From positions 90,068 through 154,067 of the forward strand of contig JAPLDI010000004.1 of the NCBI GenBank assembly GCA_026391795.1: 64,000 nt of DNA, read 5' to 3'. This DNA comes from Bacteroidota bacterium. GTDB lineage: Bacteria; Bacteroidota; Bacteroidia; Bacteroidales; FEN-979. The position numbers and the translations under genes were made by a program. The notes under the pieces were generated by a model, which worked only from the letters and a program-made list of their open reading frames with translations, searched no databases and was not told where the DNA came from. Within the stretch, counting starts at the first letter, position 1, and each line of letters starts with the position of its first letter. Shown one piece after another: positions 1 through 8,654 of the stretch.

Positions 1-2
1 AG

Positions 3-1484
3 GAGGGATGGGAAGATTTTTCTTCCCATGCGATCTCGGAAGGGTATAAGTCAGAATACCTTGTAAAGACAGGTCTTTCCATCCAGAAGGAGAACCGCCT
101 GATCGACCGTTTTCATGGCCGTGTGATGTTTCCGATCCACAGTGCATCCGGCCGGATCATCGGTTTCGGGGGACGTATTCTCAGTGCCGACAAACAAACG
201 GCCAAGTACCTGAATTCGCCCGAATCGGAGATCTACAACAAAAGCAAATCGCTTTACGGGCTCTACTTCGCCCGGAATTCCATGGTTGCCAAAAACAACT
301 GTTACCTCGTGGAGGGCTACACGGATGTGATCTCCCTGCACCAGGCCGGCATCGAAAATGTGGTGGCTTCCTCGGGCACCTCGCTCACGAACGACCAGAT
401 AAAGCTCATCCAGCGCTACACCCAGAACATAACCATCCTCTACGACGGCGATCCTGCGGGTATCAAAGCCTCCCTGAGAGGAATCGATATGATCCTTGAG
501 CAGGGAATGAATGTGCGGATCGTCCTCTTTCCCGAAAAGGAAGACCCCGATTCCTATGCCCGGACGCACCGGGCCGCTGAAGTGGAAGAGTTCCTGGCCA
601 AAAATGCAGTCAACTTCATCCTTTTTAAAACCCGGCTTCTTCTCAATGAAACCGCCGGCGATCCGATCAAAAAGGCCGAACTCGTAAAAGAAATTGTAAA
701 TACAATTTCCATCATCCCCGACGGGATTGCCCGTACGTTTTTCACACGCGAATGTTCTTCCCTGCTGGCCGTTCCGGAACAGACGCTGGTCAACGAGATG
801 AACAAGATCCTGCGAAAGAAATTTTCCAGGAAACTGCAGGAAGAAGGACAGCAATCCTACACAGGTCCGGAAGAGCCGGAGATCGCTCCTCCCCAGATCG
901 AATTCGACCTCGACTCCGGTGAATTCCAGGAAAAAGAGGTCATCCGGCTGTTGCTGCAGTTCGGCAATGAAACGATAACATTGAAGCAACAAAACGCCGA
1001 CGGGCAGGAGGAAGATGTTCAATTGAAAGTTGCCGAACTGATCATCCAGGACCTTCTCCGTGACGAAATTCCGTTTGAAACACCCGTCTGCCGCCAGATC
1101 TTCAATGAAATGGCAGAGCTTCAGCAAAAAGGCGTTCTGCCGGATAAAGATTATTTCCTCCACCATGCCGACCCCATCCTTGCTACCCTTGCCATCGACC
1201 TGATCATTCTTCCCTATGAGCTGAGCCATCACTGGGAAAAAAACAAGATCTACGTTCAGCCGGAGATCGACCGGCTGATGGAGTCGGTTTACCCGGCCCT
1301 TTATGCTTTCAAGGCAAAAAAGATCGAGCGGATGATCACCGAGAACCAGAAAAGGCTCAAAGCGCTCAAATCGGCAAAAGAAGATGTTGAAGAGATCACC
1401 TTTTGCCTCACACAGCAAAAGAAGCTGGAAGAGATCCGCAGCCGCATACAGGGAAAGGCGCTGGGACGGACAATCATTAAATGA
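3..1484 (+). CDS. dnaG: DNA primase DnaG, C-terminal part (5' end outside window)
   Basis: The open frame runs in from the window edge (first whole codon at base 3), so the N-terminal zinc-binding domain is missing. The visible part starts in the primase catalytic core (DRFHGRVMFPI and GRIIGFGGR motifs). The TOPRIM domain follows, with the acidic residue of YLVEGYTDV and the metal-binding DGDPAG motif. The C-terminal region, rich in charged helices, is where DnaB helicase normally docks. Primase makes RNA primers at the replication fork. The gene ends convergently with the PPOX-family gene and overlaps it by 8 bp. Identification is firm; only the length of the missing N-terminus is unknown. 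Confidence 0.96.
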   Translation, partial: EGWEDFSSHAISEGYKSEYLVKTGLSIQKENRLIDRFHGRVMFPIHSASGRIIGFGGRILSADKQTAKYLNSPESEIYNKSKSLYGLYFARNSMVAKNNCYLVEGYTDVISLHQAGIENVVASSGTSLTNDQIKLIQRYTQNITILYDGDPAGIKASLRGIDMILEQGMNVRIVLFPEKEDPDSYARTHRAAEVEEFLAKNAVNFILFKTRLLLNETAGDPIKKAELVKEIVNTISIIPDGIARTFFTRECSSLLAVPEQTLVNEMNKILRKKFSRKLQEEGQQSYTGPEEPEIAPPQIEFDLDSGEFQEKEVIRLLLQFGNETITLKQQNADGQEEDVQLKVAELIIQDLLRDEIPFETPVCRQIFNEMAELQQKGVLPDKDYFLHHADPILATLAIDLIILPYELSHHWEKNKIYVQPEIDRLMESVYPALYAFKAKKIERMITENQKRLKALKSAKEDVEEITFCLTQQKKLEEIRSRIQGKALGRTIIK

Positions 1485-1875
1485 TCTTTTTCCCTGCCAT
1501 GGGACCCGGCTTCAGCGAATGAATTTCTGAAATATGGATGACAGCCACCGCTCGCGGCCTGGGCATCCCTAATTTTTCGGCCATGGCCGCAGCCTGTTCA
1601 TGTAATGGTCCCTCTTCCTGCAATTCGGCGGTTCCGACAAACCTGTACCCGTCGAGGATTTCACGGTTTACAACAGAAACCGAAACCCGGGAATCCCGTT
1701 TGATATTCGAATAGGTTGCACCTGCTGTTCCCTCCGTGAAGATCAGCGAATCATCCGACAATACCCGGGTCGACCGCTTGGGGGCCACATTGGGTGATCC
1801 GTCAGCATTTACCGTTCCGATAAAACACTGCTGGGTCGCGATCATCTCTTTCATTTCCTGTGTCAGTGTTGCCAT
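1477..1875 (-). CDS. pyridoxamine 5'-phosphate oxidase family (FMN-binding split-barrel) protein
   Basis: This 132-residue protein has the short split-barrel fold pattern of the PPOX family. An N-terminal helix (LTQEMKEMIATQQCFIGT) is followed by GSPNVAPKRSTRVL, a strand with LIFTEGTAGATYSNIKRD and the RVSVSVVN strand, all typical of small flavin-binding reductases. Such proteins bind FMN or F420/heme, usually as dimers; the substrate cannot be read from sequence. It overlaps the dnaG stop codon by 8 bp in convergent orientation. A heptamer tandem repeat lies 38 bp upstream of its start. It is not the full-length PdxH enzyme, which is about 210 residues. Confidence 0.8.
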   Translation of the reverse strand: MATLTQEMKEMIATQQCFIGTVNADGSPNVAPKRSTRVLSDDSLIFTEGTAGATYSNIKRDSRVSVSVVNREILDGYRFVGTAELQEEGPLHEQAAAMAEKLGMPRPRAVAVIHISEIHSLKPGPMAGKKII

Positions 1876-1912
1876 ATCTGTTTGTTTAGTAACTTCTCTC
1901 TTTTTATTTTAT

Positions 1913-1968
1913 CCCACATCCCACATCCCACATCCCACATCCCACATCCCACATCCCACATCTCACAT
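1913..1968. repeat. 7-bp tandem repeat CCCACAT, eight copies
   Basis: Seven perfect copies of CCCACAT are followed by one variant copy (CTCACAT). The array starts 38 bp upstream of the PPOX-family start codon and ends in the stop codon of the DUF3857 gene. It is a slippage-prone microsatellite in the gap between two same-strand genes. No inverted repeat or spacer structure is present, so it is not a CRISPR array. Confidence 0.95.
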
Positions 1969-3803
1969 CACTTTGTCACTTTAAACACCACCTCCCTGTA
2001 CCTTTCTGCATTCCAGTGGTCCATCAGGGCTTTGAATTCAGCATATTCCGAAGGTTCAATGATCCGTTTATTCAGCTTCAGGGATTTTTTGACGGTCGTT
2101 TTTTCTCCCTTTGTCTTAATCTCGAAAATGAAAATGCCGGCATGGTTTTTTATTTCCTTCATTTCTTCGGTCAGAAAGGGTTTTGTTTTTTCAGGAAGAA
2201 CGAACATGAACTCGTCTTCTTCTTCAATCCGGGAGGAAACCTCCAGGGGTGTTGAGCGTTCTTTTGGCAGCAGGTGGATACCCAGGCTTTCTATTCCGTT
2301 GTTGTATACAGGAAGCTGCAGGAAATAATAATCGGAATCGCTGCGCAACGGTTTCTCTTTCATGACTGAAAAACTCATGGAAGATCCCTCTTTCCCTGCA
2401 TTGACGGTGACCGGCTCTTTCAGGTCGGAAGAAGAAAGCCCGCCGCCGAACAGCGATTTTGCTTTGTGCTTGTCTTTCAGTAACAACAGGAAAGGATTGG
2501 CCCCCTGGCTGCCTGAACAGGTAATGCTTCCGGTCAGCTGCTTTTTATCACTGATCGCAAAACTTCCTTCAAATTTGACCGTATTGATGCAGGGAGATAC
2601 TTTCCCGATGCCGGCATCCGGCTTTTTTAATTCCACGAAGACTTTGTCCTGCGAGGAATAGAGCAGATCCGTAGAATTGATCGTGTTCACGGAAAGATAG
2701 ACCGTTCCCGTTTCGGGAATATTTACTTTGACCAGTACATCCTCCAGATCCACCAGCGAGCCGATTTTTCCATCGAACAGGCTGTTATGAACGGTAATAA
2801 CCGGACAGGTTTCACTGAGGCCCGCCTCTTTCAGCAAAGAAGTCAGAAGTACAGCCTTTTCCAAAACAGTGCCACCGTTGCTGTTCCATGTCTCCTGTGA
2901 GGTCCTGGAAGTAAACCCGGTATACTTTAAGGGTACAGGGTAAAGACGGAGCTCGTTGACCACCTTATCCTGCAGTTTCAGAACAAGGTCCGCCTTGTCT
3001 TTATATTGTGCTGCAAGGGCATCAACTGCCTGTTTCATCTCCGTGTTCAGCCCGTAGGAAAACGCTTCCTGTTTCTGAAAATCCCTGTAAAGTGTGTTCC
3101 TGTCGGCAGCTGAACTGAAAATGACCCTGGGATAAAGATCATTTCCTCCTTTCTGGAGCTCTTCCGTTGAAATGGCAGGAATGTCTTTGATTTTCCAGGT
3201 ATAGACCTGTAAATCGCCTTCCCTGGTTATAAACGGTGTTTCTTTGCTGTTCAGCACGGAGTAATTCAGTGTGGCTCCGGAGGGGATCCGGATGACAAAG
3301 GTCAATTCTTTTACCGGTTCCGTTTCGCACAGCAGTTCATTTCCCATCAGGCAGGGATAAAATCCTTTTTGGGTATGCAGAGAGTAATCAAGGTTCAGAA
3401 TGGCATTCCGTTCTGTTCCGGAATGGGTGATCACCATCTCCCGGAGTTTGTTGTATGCAGGCGCATTTGCGGCAAAGCCCGGAAGTACTTCGTTGAACGC
3501 ATTGGCCGGTGAAGGATTCTTTTTGCCGTCGGCCATGACTGTATAGGCTTCATTGACCTTCAGGGTTTGAAAATCGGGATGATAAACAATAAAGGATTCC
3601 CCGTAAAGACTGAAAAAAGCCCGGTAAGTCTGCAGTTTTTGTTTTTTCATGTACCGGTAGTCCATGCTGCCATCCGGATTCAGGGTGTATTCTTTTTTCA
3701 GCTGGAAATAAACGGCATCATAGTTTTCATCCTGTGAATAAAGGAGAAAGGAGGATGGAAAAAGGAGGATGGAGATAAGGAGGGTGGGAAAATATTTTTT
3801 CAT
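1968..3803 (-). CDS. DUF3857-type secreted protein with degenerate transglutaminase core
   Basis: This 611-residue protein has an N-terminal signal peptide (MKKYFPTLLISILLFPSSF, cleavage near LYSQ). It is a diverged paralogue of the upstream gene at 3808-5772, from which only 4 bp separate it. Both proteins end in the same type of segment (NKRIIEPSEYAEFK here, GKRIYDPSEWSEFR there). Where the paralogue has the transglutaminase Cys (GVCKDKA), this protein reads GTVLEKA. The His and Asp positions also appear replaced. It is therefore probably a non-catalytic exported partner of the upstream protein. The function is unknown; DUF3857 proteins are common in Bacteroidetes. The stop codon lies at the end of the CCCACAT array. 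Confidence 0.8.
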   Translation of the reverse strand: MKKYFPTLLISILLFPSSFLLYSQDENYDAVYFQLKKEYTLNPDGSMDYRYMKKQKLQTYRAFFSLYGESFIVYHPDFQTLKVNEAYTVMADGKKNPSPANAFNEVLPGFAANAPAYNKLREMVITHSGTERNAILNLDYSLHTQKGFYPCLMGNELLCETEPVKELTFVIRIPSGATLNYSVLNSKETPFITREGDLQVYTWKIKDIPAISTEELQKGGNDLYPRVIFSSAADRNTLYRDFQKQEAFSYGLNTEMKQAVDALAAQYKDKADLVLKLQDKVVNELRLYPVPLKYTGFTSRTSQETWNSNGGTVLEKAVLLTSLLKEAGLSETCPVITVHNSLFDGKIGSLVDLEDVLVKVNIPETGTVYLSVNTINSTDLLYSSQDKVFVELKKPDAGIGKVSPCINTVKFEGSFAISDKKQLTGSITCSGSQGANPFLLLLKDKHKAKSLFGGGLSSSDLKEPVTVNAGKEGSSMSFSVMKEKPLRSDSDYYFLQLPVYNNGIESLGIHLLPKERSTPLEVSSRIEEEDEFMFVLPEKTKPFLTEEMKEIKNHAGIFIFEIKTKGEKTTVKKSLKLNKRIIEPSEYAEFKALMDHWNAERYREVVFKVTK

Positions 3804-3807
3804 ACAA

Positions 3808-5772
3808 TTATTTTTTCAGGCTGATTACAACAGGACTGTCTGCAAAAGAAGTTTCGGAGATCACGGCATTCCGGAATTCAGACCATTCAGAAGGGTCATA
3901 GATGCGTTTTCCCAGGCTGATTTTTTCTGTTAATGCCAATGTATTGTCTTTCCAGTCGTATCCTCCGGTGAACGAACAAACTTTACCCGGATTTGTTTTG
4001 GTTCCCGGCAGATAAACACGTTGAGAATTCTCAGGCAGCTGAATGGTTTCGTTGATCTCAACCAGCCTTGAACAACGGTCGCGGAAAGGAAATTTCCGTT
4101 CCTTCATCCAGCTTTCAAAAGAGAGGTGTTGCTGATAATTTTTAAAAAAATTGGAGGCTGTCAGGGGTGTAAAAAGAACCTGGTCGCCCGATATAAGTGC
4201 ATATTCCGGGATCCTGTATTCGGCCGTGATCGTGATCGGACCTGTCTTGTAGTCGATCGGGTCGGTATAGTTCAGGGAAGTTATCTCGGCAAGCGGTGAA
4301 ATTTTCAGGATCTCCTTTTCGATGTTCTGGTTCCACTGGGTCTTGTTGGTTGTTCTGAACATCCCCCGGATCCCGGCATCGGTCTGACCTTCTGCCGTTA
4401 TCGTAATCGTTCCCGTGAGGGTTCCGTCTGCCGATAAAGAAGATTTTCCGTCGATTTTCAGAAAGTGATTCTCAGGTGCCGACACGGGTGTGGTTGCAAG
4501 ATCGGCTCCTTCGGGTAAACCCATCAGGTATTGCTGCTGCTGTTCGGCGCTCGACCACAGCTCCCTGACAAAAGGAACCCAGGTCGGGTCCAGGAGATGG
4601 TACTTTCCGTCTTTCAGCTTTACAATCGTAACACTGTGATTGAACTGGTCGGCCGGGATGTAATCAATCCTGGAGCCGGCCATGGTCATGGCAGGATAGG
4701 ATTTGAATCCGGCTGCACGCAGCATGGTGATCAGCATACCGGCTTTGTCCTTGCAAACACCGCACCGGTCGTTGAAGGTCATTGCGCCTTTATGGAGTGT
4801 ATATCCTTCACCGCAACCCATGGAGATACCGGAATAACGCACCTCGTCGGCTACCCAGTGAGTAAGGATGGAAATGGAATCCAGCTCGGTCTTTGCCGGT
4901 TTAAGGATCTCGTTGACCTTGGACTGGATCTCGGGGGTTACGTCAAAGCTTCCGAAATCCTCATTCACCTTATAGAACCAGCGTGATTTTGCATACCAGT
5001 CGGGACTGGTGGAAAGAAGCAATTTCGGTGCAACGTCTGAAGCCGCAACACCATGCGGTTCGGGTTTGAAAGGAACAATGTCTTTCTTGATAAAGGTATA
5101 AACGGTTTTATCCTCGCGGAATAAAACCGACGACTGCACTTCCCCGCTGTAAACCTGGTACTGCAGCGGTTTGTCTTTCGGCACCTCAACCTGGTAAACC
5201 CTTATCTTTACAGGGTTTCCGCTCCAGAATTCAACGATGTCGTAATAATGGCCTTTCATCGGCGGAATGTATTTGCTGTCATCCTCCTCTCCCTGTTCCA
5301 GCAAGGCATACGTGAATCCTTTTTTAAACTGAATTACCTCGACGGCATCACCCGGTTCGAGCCGTCCAACCTCGATCATCTTTTCCCTGGCACCCCAGTA
5401 GATTGCCCTTGCAGGTGCCGGATAGTCCAGCACATTTTTCAGGTCGAGATTACGAATGGATCCGTCTTTCTTATAGATCACGACTTTCTGGATGTCTACA
5501 TAGGCCGACAGGGGGTCATACCCGAATTTCACCACACTCAGGTCCATGGCACCTTTTGCATTCAAAACCTTGGTCAGTGTATGGGTCCATATATAACTCA
5601 GTCCCGATTCTTTAACATCCACCCGCGTACTGTCGAAAACCACCACAAGATTGTCATTCGGATAAACGGTTGCATCACCTGTTGCACGGATAAGATCCTG
5701 GTTAGGATCAACGGAAGCAAAACAGGTTTGAAGAACAAAAAAAAGTGTGGCTATAAATAATCCTTTTATCAT
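3808..5772 (-). CDS. DUF3857 / transglutaminase-like secreted protein
   Basis: This 654-residue protein has a signal peptide (FIATLFFVLQTCFAS). An N-terminal DUF3857 beta domain is followed near residues 300-400 by a transglutaminase-like core. A Cys-His-Asp triad is visible: Cys in RCGVCKDKAGML, His in FNHSVTIVKL and Asp in YHLLDPTW. A C-terminal beta region follows. Such proteins are thought to act in the periplasm or at the surface as peptidase- or transglutaminase-fold enzymes; the substrate is unknown. It is first in a two-gene operon with the inactive-looking paralogue at 1968-3803. The family assignment is good and the function is open. Confidence 0.85.
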   Translation of the reverse strand: MIKGLFIATLFFVLQTCFASVDPNQDLIRATGDATVYPNDNLVVVFDSTRVDVKESGLSYIWTHTLTKVLNAKGAMDLSVVKFGYDPLSAYVDIQKVVIYKKDGSIRNLDLKNVLDYPAPARAIYWGAREKMIEVGRLEPGDAVEVIQFKKGFTYALLEQGEEDDSKYIPPMKGHYYDIVEFWSGNPVKIRVYQVEVPKDKPLQYQVYSGEVQSSVLFREDKTVYTFIKKDIVPFKPEPHGVAASDVAPKLLLSTSPDWYAKSRWFYKVNEDFGSFDVTPEIQSKVNEILKPAKTELDSISILTHWVADEVRYSGISMGCGEGYTLHKGAMTFNDRCGVCKDKAGMLITMLRAAGFKSYPAMTMAGSRIDYIPADQFNHSVTIVKLKDGKYHLLDPTWVPFVRELWSSAEQQQQYLMGLPEGADLATTPVSAPENHFLKIDGKSSLSADGTLTGTITITAEGQTDAGIRGMFRTTNKTQWNQNIEKEILKISPLAEITSLNYTDPIDYKTGPITITAEYRIPEYALISGDQVLFTPLTASNFFKNYQQHLSFESWMKERKFPFRDRCSRLVEINETIQLPENSQRVYLPGTKTNPGKVCSFTGGYDWKDNTLALTEKISLGKRIYDPSEWSEFRNAVISETSFADSPVVISLKK

Positions 5773-5910
5773 ATATTGAATCTTTAGTATTTAACCTGGT
5801 TGTCGTTCGGCGTTTGCTTTTCGCTATTCGCCTTTCGCTTTTTCCACTTCTTTTAACTCTCCGACATCTGATCTCCGACTTCTGTTTTTAATTTCTGCAT
5901 TCCTGAATTC

Positions 5911-7065
5911 TTATGATCCGATCATCTTGAGCATGTTGAGTTCTTTCTCTTCCAGGAATCTCCATTCCCCGCGGGGAAGGTTTTTCTTGGTAAGCCCTGC
6001 ATAATAAACACGGTCAAGCTTCACAACCTTGTACCCGAGTTTTTCAAAGATCCTTCTCACTACGCGGTTTTGTCCGGTATGCAGTTCAAGCCCGATCTCT
6101 TTTTTGTCTTTCCCGTCTCCTACAAATTCGATGGCATCTGCCTTCACCAACCCGTCTTCCAGTTCAACTCCGTCAAGAACGCTTTTCATGTCTGCCACGG
6201 TGATGTTTTTATCCACGCCTACATGATAGATCTTTTTGATCCCGTATCGGGGATGTGATAATTTTTTCGCAATTTCCCCGTCGTTCGTGAACAACAAAAG
6301 GCCCGTGGTGTTACGGTCGAGGCGGCCGACAGGGTAAATCCGTTCCTTGCAGGCCCGGGCGATAAGATTCATCACGGTCTTCCGGTTTTCCGGATCATCG
6401 GTCGTCGTGATAAAGCCTTTGGGTTTATTCAGAAGTACATACCGCAGTTTTTCACGCGAAAGTGCCTGATCTCCATAAGAAACCTTGTCGGTTCTCGAGA
6501 CCTTTGTTCCGAGTTCTGTGATCACTTTGCCATTTACCATCACGGCTCCGGCCGAGATCAGTTTATCTGCCTCACGGCGTGAACAGATACCTGCATTCGC
6601 AATATACCGGTTCAGGCGTATCAGTTCTCCTTCGGGAGCTTCATCCTGACGGGATTTCCCTCTTGGTCCGGAAGGGCCCGATTCTAATATTTTTCTCCTG
6701 GGTGACGAAGAATAGGGCCGTTTTTCTCTGGGTGCATCACCTTCATCTCTCTTTCGCGGTGAAGAGGGTCTTGACGAGGAATAGGGCCGTTTTTCTCCTG
6801 CGGGCTCTCTTTCATCTCTTCTGCGTGGAGATGATGGCCGCGGGGAAGAGTAGGGTCGTTTTTCCCTGGGGGATTCTCCCTCATCCCTTTTCCGGGGAGT
6901 TGAAGGCCGGCCGGAAGAGGAAGTCCGCCTTTCTCTTGGGGCTGTATCATCATCTTTGTCTTTTCCCCTGTGATAGGAAGGTCTTGTTTCAGACGATCTT
7001 GCTTTCCTTGAATCCGGTGTCTGCTTGCCCCTGCGGTTTCCGGATGGTTTTTTGTAATTGTCCAT
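5911..7065 (-). CDS. rRNA pseudouridine synthase (RluB/RsuA family) with repetitive basic N-terminus
   Basis: The first ~150 residues are low-complexity and rich in Arg, Pro and Ser. They include three near-copies of a ~30-residue unit ending PREKRPYSS. An S4 RNA-binding domain follows (LNRYIANAGICSRREADKLI), then the RsuA/RluB catalytic domain with the Asp-containing motif VGRLDRNTTGLLLFTNDG and GQNRVVRRIFEKLGYKV. The enzyme isomerises a uridine in 23S (RluB-like) or 16S rRNA; the C-terminal sequence fits RluB/E better. The start MDNYKK is chosen because the in-frame ATG 30 bp upstream overlaps the end of the preceding MORN gene. The basic tail may help RNA or ribosome binding. Confidence 0.9.
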   Translation of the reverse strand: MDNYKKPSGNRRGKQTPDSRKARSSETRPSYHRGKDKDDDTAPRERRTSSSGRPSTPRKRDEGESPREKRPYSSPRPSSPRRRDEREPAGEKRPYSSSRPSSPRKRDEGDAPREKRPYSSSPRRKILESGPSGPRGKSRQDEAPEGELIRLNRYIANAGICSRREADKLISAGAVMVNGKVITELGTKVSRTDKVSYGDQALSREKLRYVLLNKPKGFITTTDDPENRKTVMNLIARACKERIYPVGRLDRNTTGLLLFTNDGEIAKKLSHPRYGIKKIYHVGVDKNITVADMKSVLDGVELEDGLVKADAIEFVGDGKDKKEIGLELHTGQNRVVRRIFEKLGYKVVKLDRVYYAGLTKKNLPRGEWRFLEEKELNMLKMIGS

Positions 7066-7075
7066 GTTTCTTTTG

Positions 7076-8644
7076 TTATTGATCGTCCGATTCAAACGGG
7101 GGTTTGATCTTTACCCCGTCGTATTTGGTTTCCATCCCGCCCCTGTAAGTGATCACCAGGAAGGGTGTTCCGTCATATTCGTATTTGATCCAGTCGCCTT
7201 CTTTTTTGCCCATGATGTACGACCCTTCGTCCTTCACCTTTCCGTTATCCCAGTAATAGATGTGTTTTCCGTCCGGATTGTCTTCAACAAAGCTGCCTGA
7301 AAAAGAGAGGATACTGTCGGTCTTTGTGGGAGTAGTGATCAACTGGTAACTTACCCATTTCCCGTTTTTCAATCCATCCCTGTAAGTACCGCGTTCGAGG
7401 TAATCGCCGATGGTGGTGAACCAGGGTCCGTCCTCCAGGTCTTTGATATATTCTCCCTCTTCAATGATTCTGCCGTTCTCGTCATATTCTGTATGCATGC
7501 CGTCTTTCAGTCCGTTATCGTATTCCTCTTCCCGCATCAGCTGATCCGAATCATAATACCACTTCCAGGTCCCGTTAAGCTTACCGGAATTATTGAACCG
7601 GCCGACCTGTTCCAGCTTTCGGTCGGGATAATAGTATTTCCATTCGCCTACCTGCTTTCCGTCCTTGTAATCACCTTCGGCTTTTACTTTCCCGTCAGGA
7701 TAAATGTCAATCCAGTGGCCGTCGCGCGTTCCGTCTTCCCTGATGATCCCTTCACCGGTAACGGTTCCCATGTCATAAAGGATCGAGCGGGTGATCTTTC
7801 CTGTCGTATCATACTCCCGGTAAATGCCTTCCGGGATCCCGTTCCGGTAGGTTCCGCTGGCTTTCAGTTTCCGGTCGGGATAATATTCATTCTGAATGTC
7901 CAGTTTCCTGATCTCCTGCGCTTCTGCCTGCTTCACATCCTTCACATATTTATCAACACTGATGAGGTCGCCGTTTTCGGCATAAACTTTGAAATAACCC
8001 TCTTTCAGGTTATCCTGGTAGTTTCCCTCTTCGTGGATGTTCCCATTGCCATAGAACGTGTACCATTTTCCCTGTTTCAGGTTGTTGTGGTCGCGCCGGT
8101 TGATCTTCAGCCGGTCGATAACAAAACCACGCTTGTATTCAATCAGCGTAATGATGTCTCCGTCTGCCGAATATTCTTTGGCGAGCCCCTGTTCAAGCCC
8201 TTTCACGAACGGCACCTCCATCTTCACTTTGCCGTCAGGGAAATAATACCGTGTATAACCTTCCTTGATGTCATTCTTAAACATCTCTTTGATCATCTCC
8301 TTTTCGAGATAGGTTGTCTTGATCCCGTTTTTCTTTCCTTCCCTGTAATTAACATCCAGTATTTTTTGTCCTTTTTCGTTATAAAAGATCCAGGTGCTGT
8401 CGAGTTCAAAATTTTTCCGGTTTCCCTCTGATTTCAACTTTCCGTTTTCAAAATAGGATTTCCAGTAACCATCAGGCGATCCGTTTTTCATCGTGCCTTC
8501 ACTGGACACAACCCCGCTTTTATATTTAAATTTCTGGTATCCGTTCCGGACAGTTGCTGTATCCTGGGAAAATGAAAAATGAAAAATGAAAAATGAAAAA
8601 CAGAGAACAAACAGAATTCTGAGTTTGAAGGTGATCTTTCGCAT
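7076..8644 (-). CDS. MORN-repeat exported protein (YwqK-like repeats)
   Basis: This ~522-residue protein has a signal peptide starting at MRKITFKLRILFVLCF and ending at FSQD. It is followed by about twenty repeats of the type W.YY..GK...EG.Y.NG, the MORN or YwqK-antitoxin-like repeat found in many Bacteroidetes exported proteins. Such repeats form an extended beta surface. No enzymatic motif is visible, so the role is unknown. The start at 8644 is preferred to an upstream ATG that would overlap nadA. The signal-peptide coding region contains a 7-bp tandem repeat (8574-8594), so the reading frame could change by slippage. The gene follows nadA closely. Confidence 0.85.
   Translation of the reverse strand: MRKITFKLRILFVLCFSFFIFHFSFSQDTATVRNGYQKFKYKSGVVSSEGTMKNGSPDGYWKSYFENGKLKSEGNRKNFELDSTWIFYNEKGQKILDVNYREGKKNGIKTTYLEKEMIKEMFKNDIKEGYTRYYFPDGKVKMEVPFVKGLEQGLAKEYSADGDIITLIEYKRGFVIDRLKINRRDHNNLKQGKWYTFYGNGNIHEEGNYQDNLKEGYFKVYAENGDLISVDKYVKDVKQAEAQEIRKLDIQNEYYPDRKLKASGTYRNGIPEGIYREYDTTGKITRSILYDMGTVTGEGIIREDGTRDGHWIDIYPDGKVKAEGDYKDGKQVGEWKYYYPDRKLEQVGRFNNSGKLNGTWKWYYDSDQLMREEEYDNGLKDGMHTEYDENGRIIEEGEYIKDLEDGPWFTTIGDYLERGTYRDGLKNGKWVSYQLITTPTKTDSILSFSGSFVEDNPDGKHIYYWDNGKVKDEGSYIMGKKEGDWIKYEYDGTPFLVITYRGGMETKYDGVKIKPPFESDDQ
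8574..8594. repeat. GAAAAAT heptamer repeat inside signal-peptide coding region
   Basis: Three perfect copies of GAAAAAT are flanked by imperfect copies (tract 8568-8600). They lie within codons ~15-26 of the MORN-repeat gene and encode the Phe-rich hydrophobic core of the signal peptide. Because the unit is 7 bp, gain or loss of one copy would shift the frame. Confidence 0.85.
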
Positions 8645-8654
8645 GTCGGAACAA

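Noticed and set aside
51-1418. Long open frame on the minus strand opposite dnaG
   Set aside because: It is a shadow of dnaG codon usage, with no family motif; the same applies to other long antisense frames opposite nfo, the MORN gene and the DUF4175 gene.
1913-1968. Possible CRISPR array
   Set aside because: The units are 7 bp with no spacers and no cas genes nearby; it is a microsatellite.
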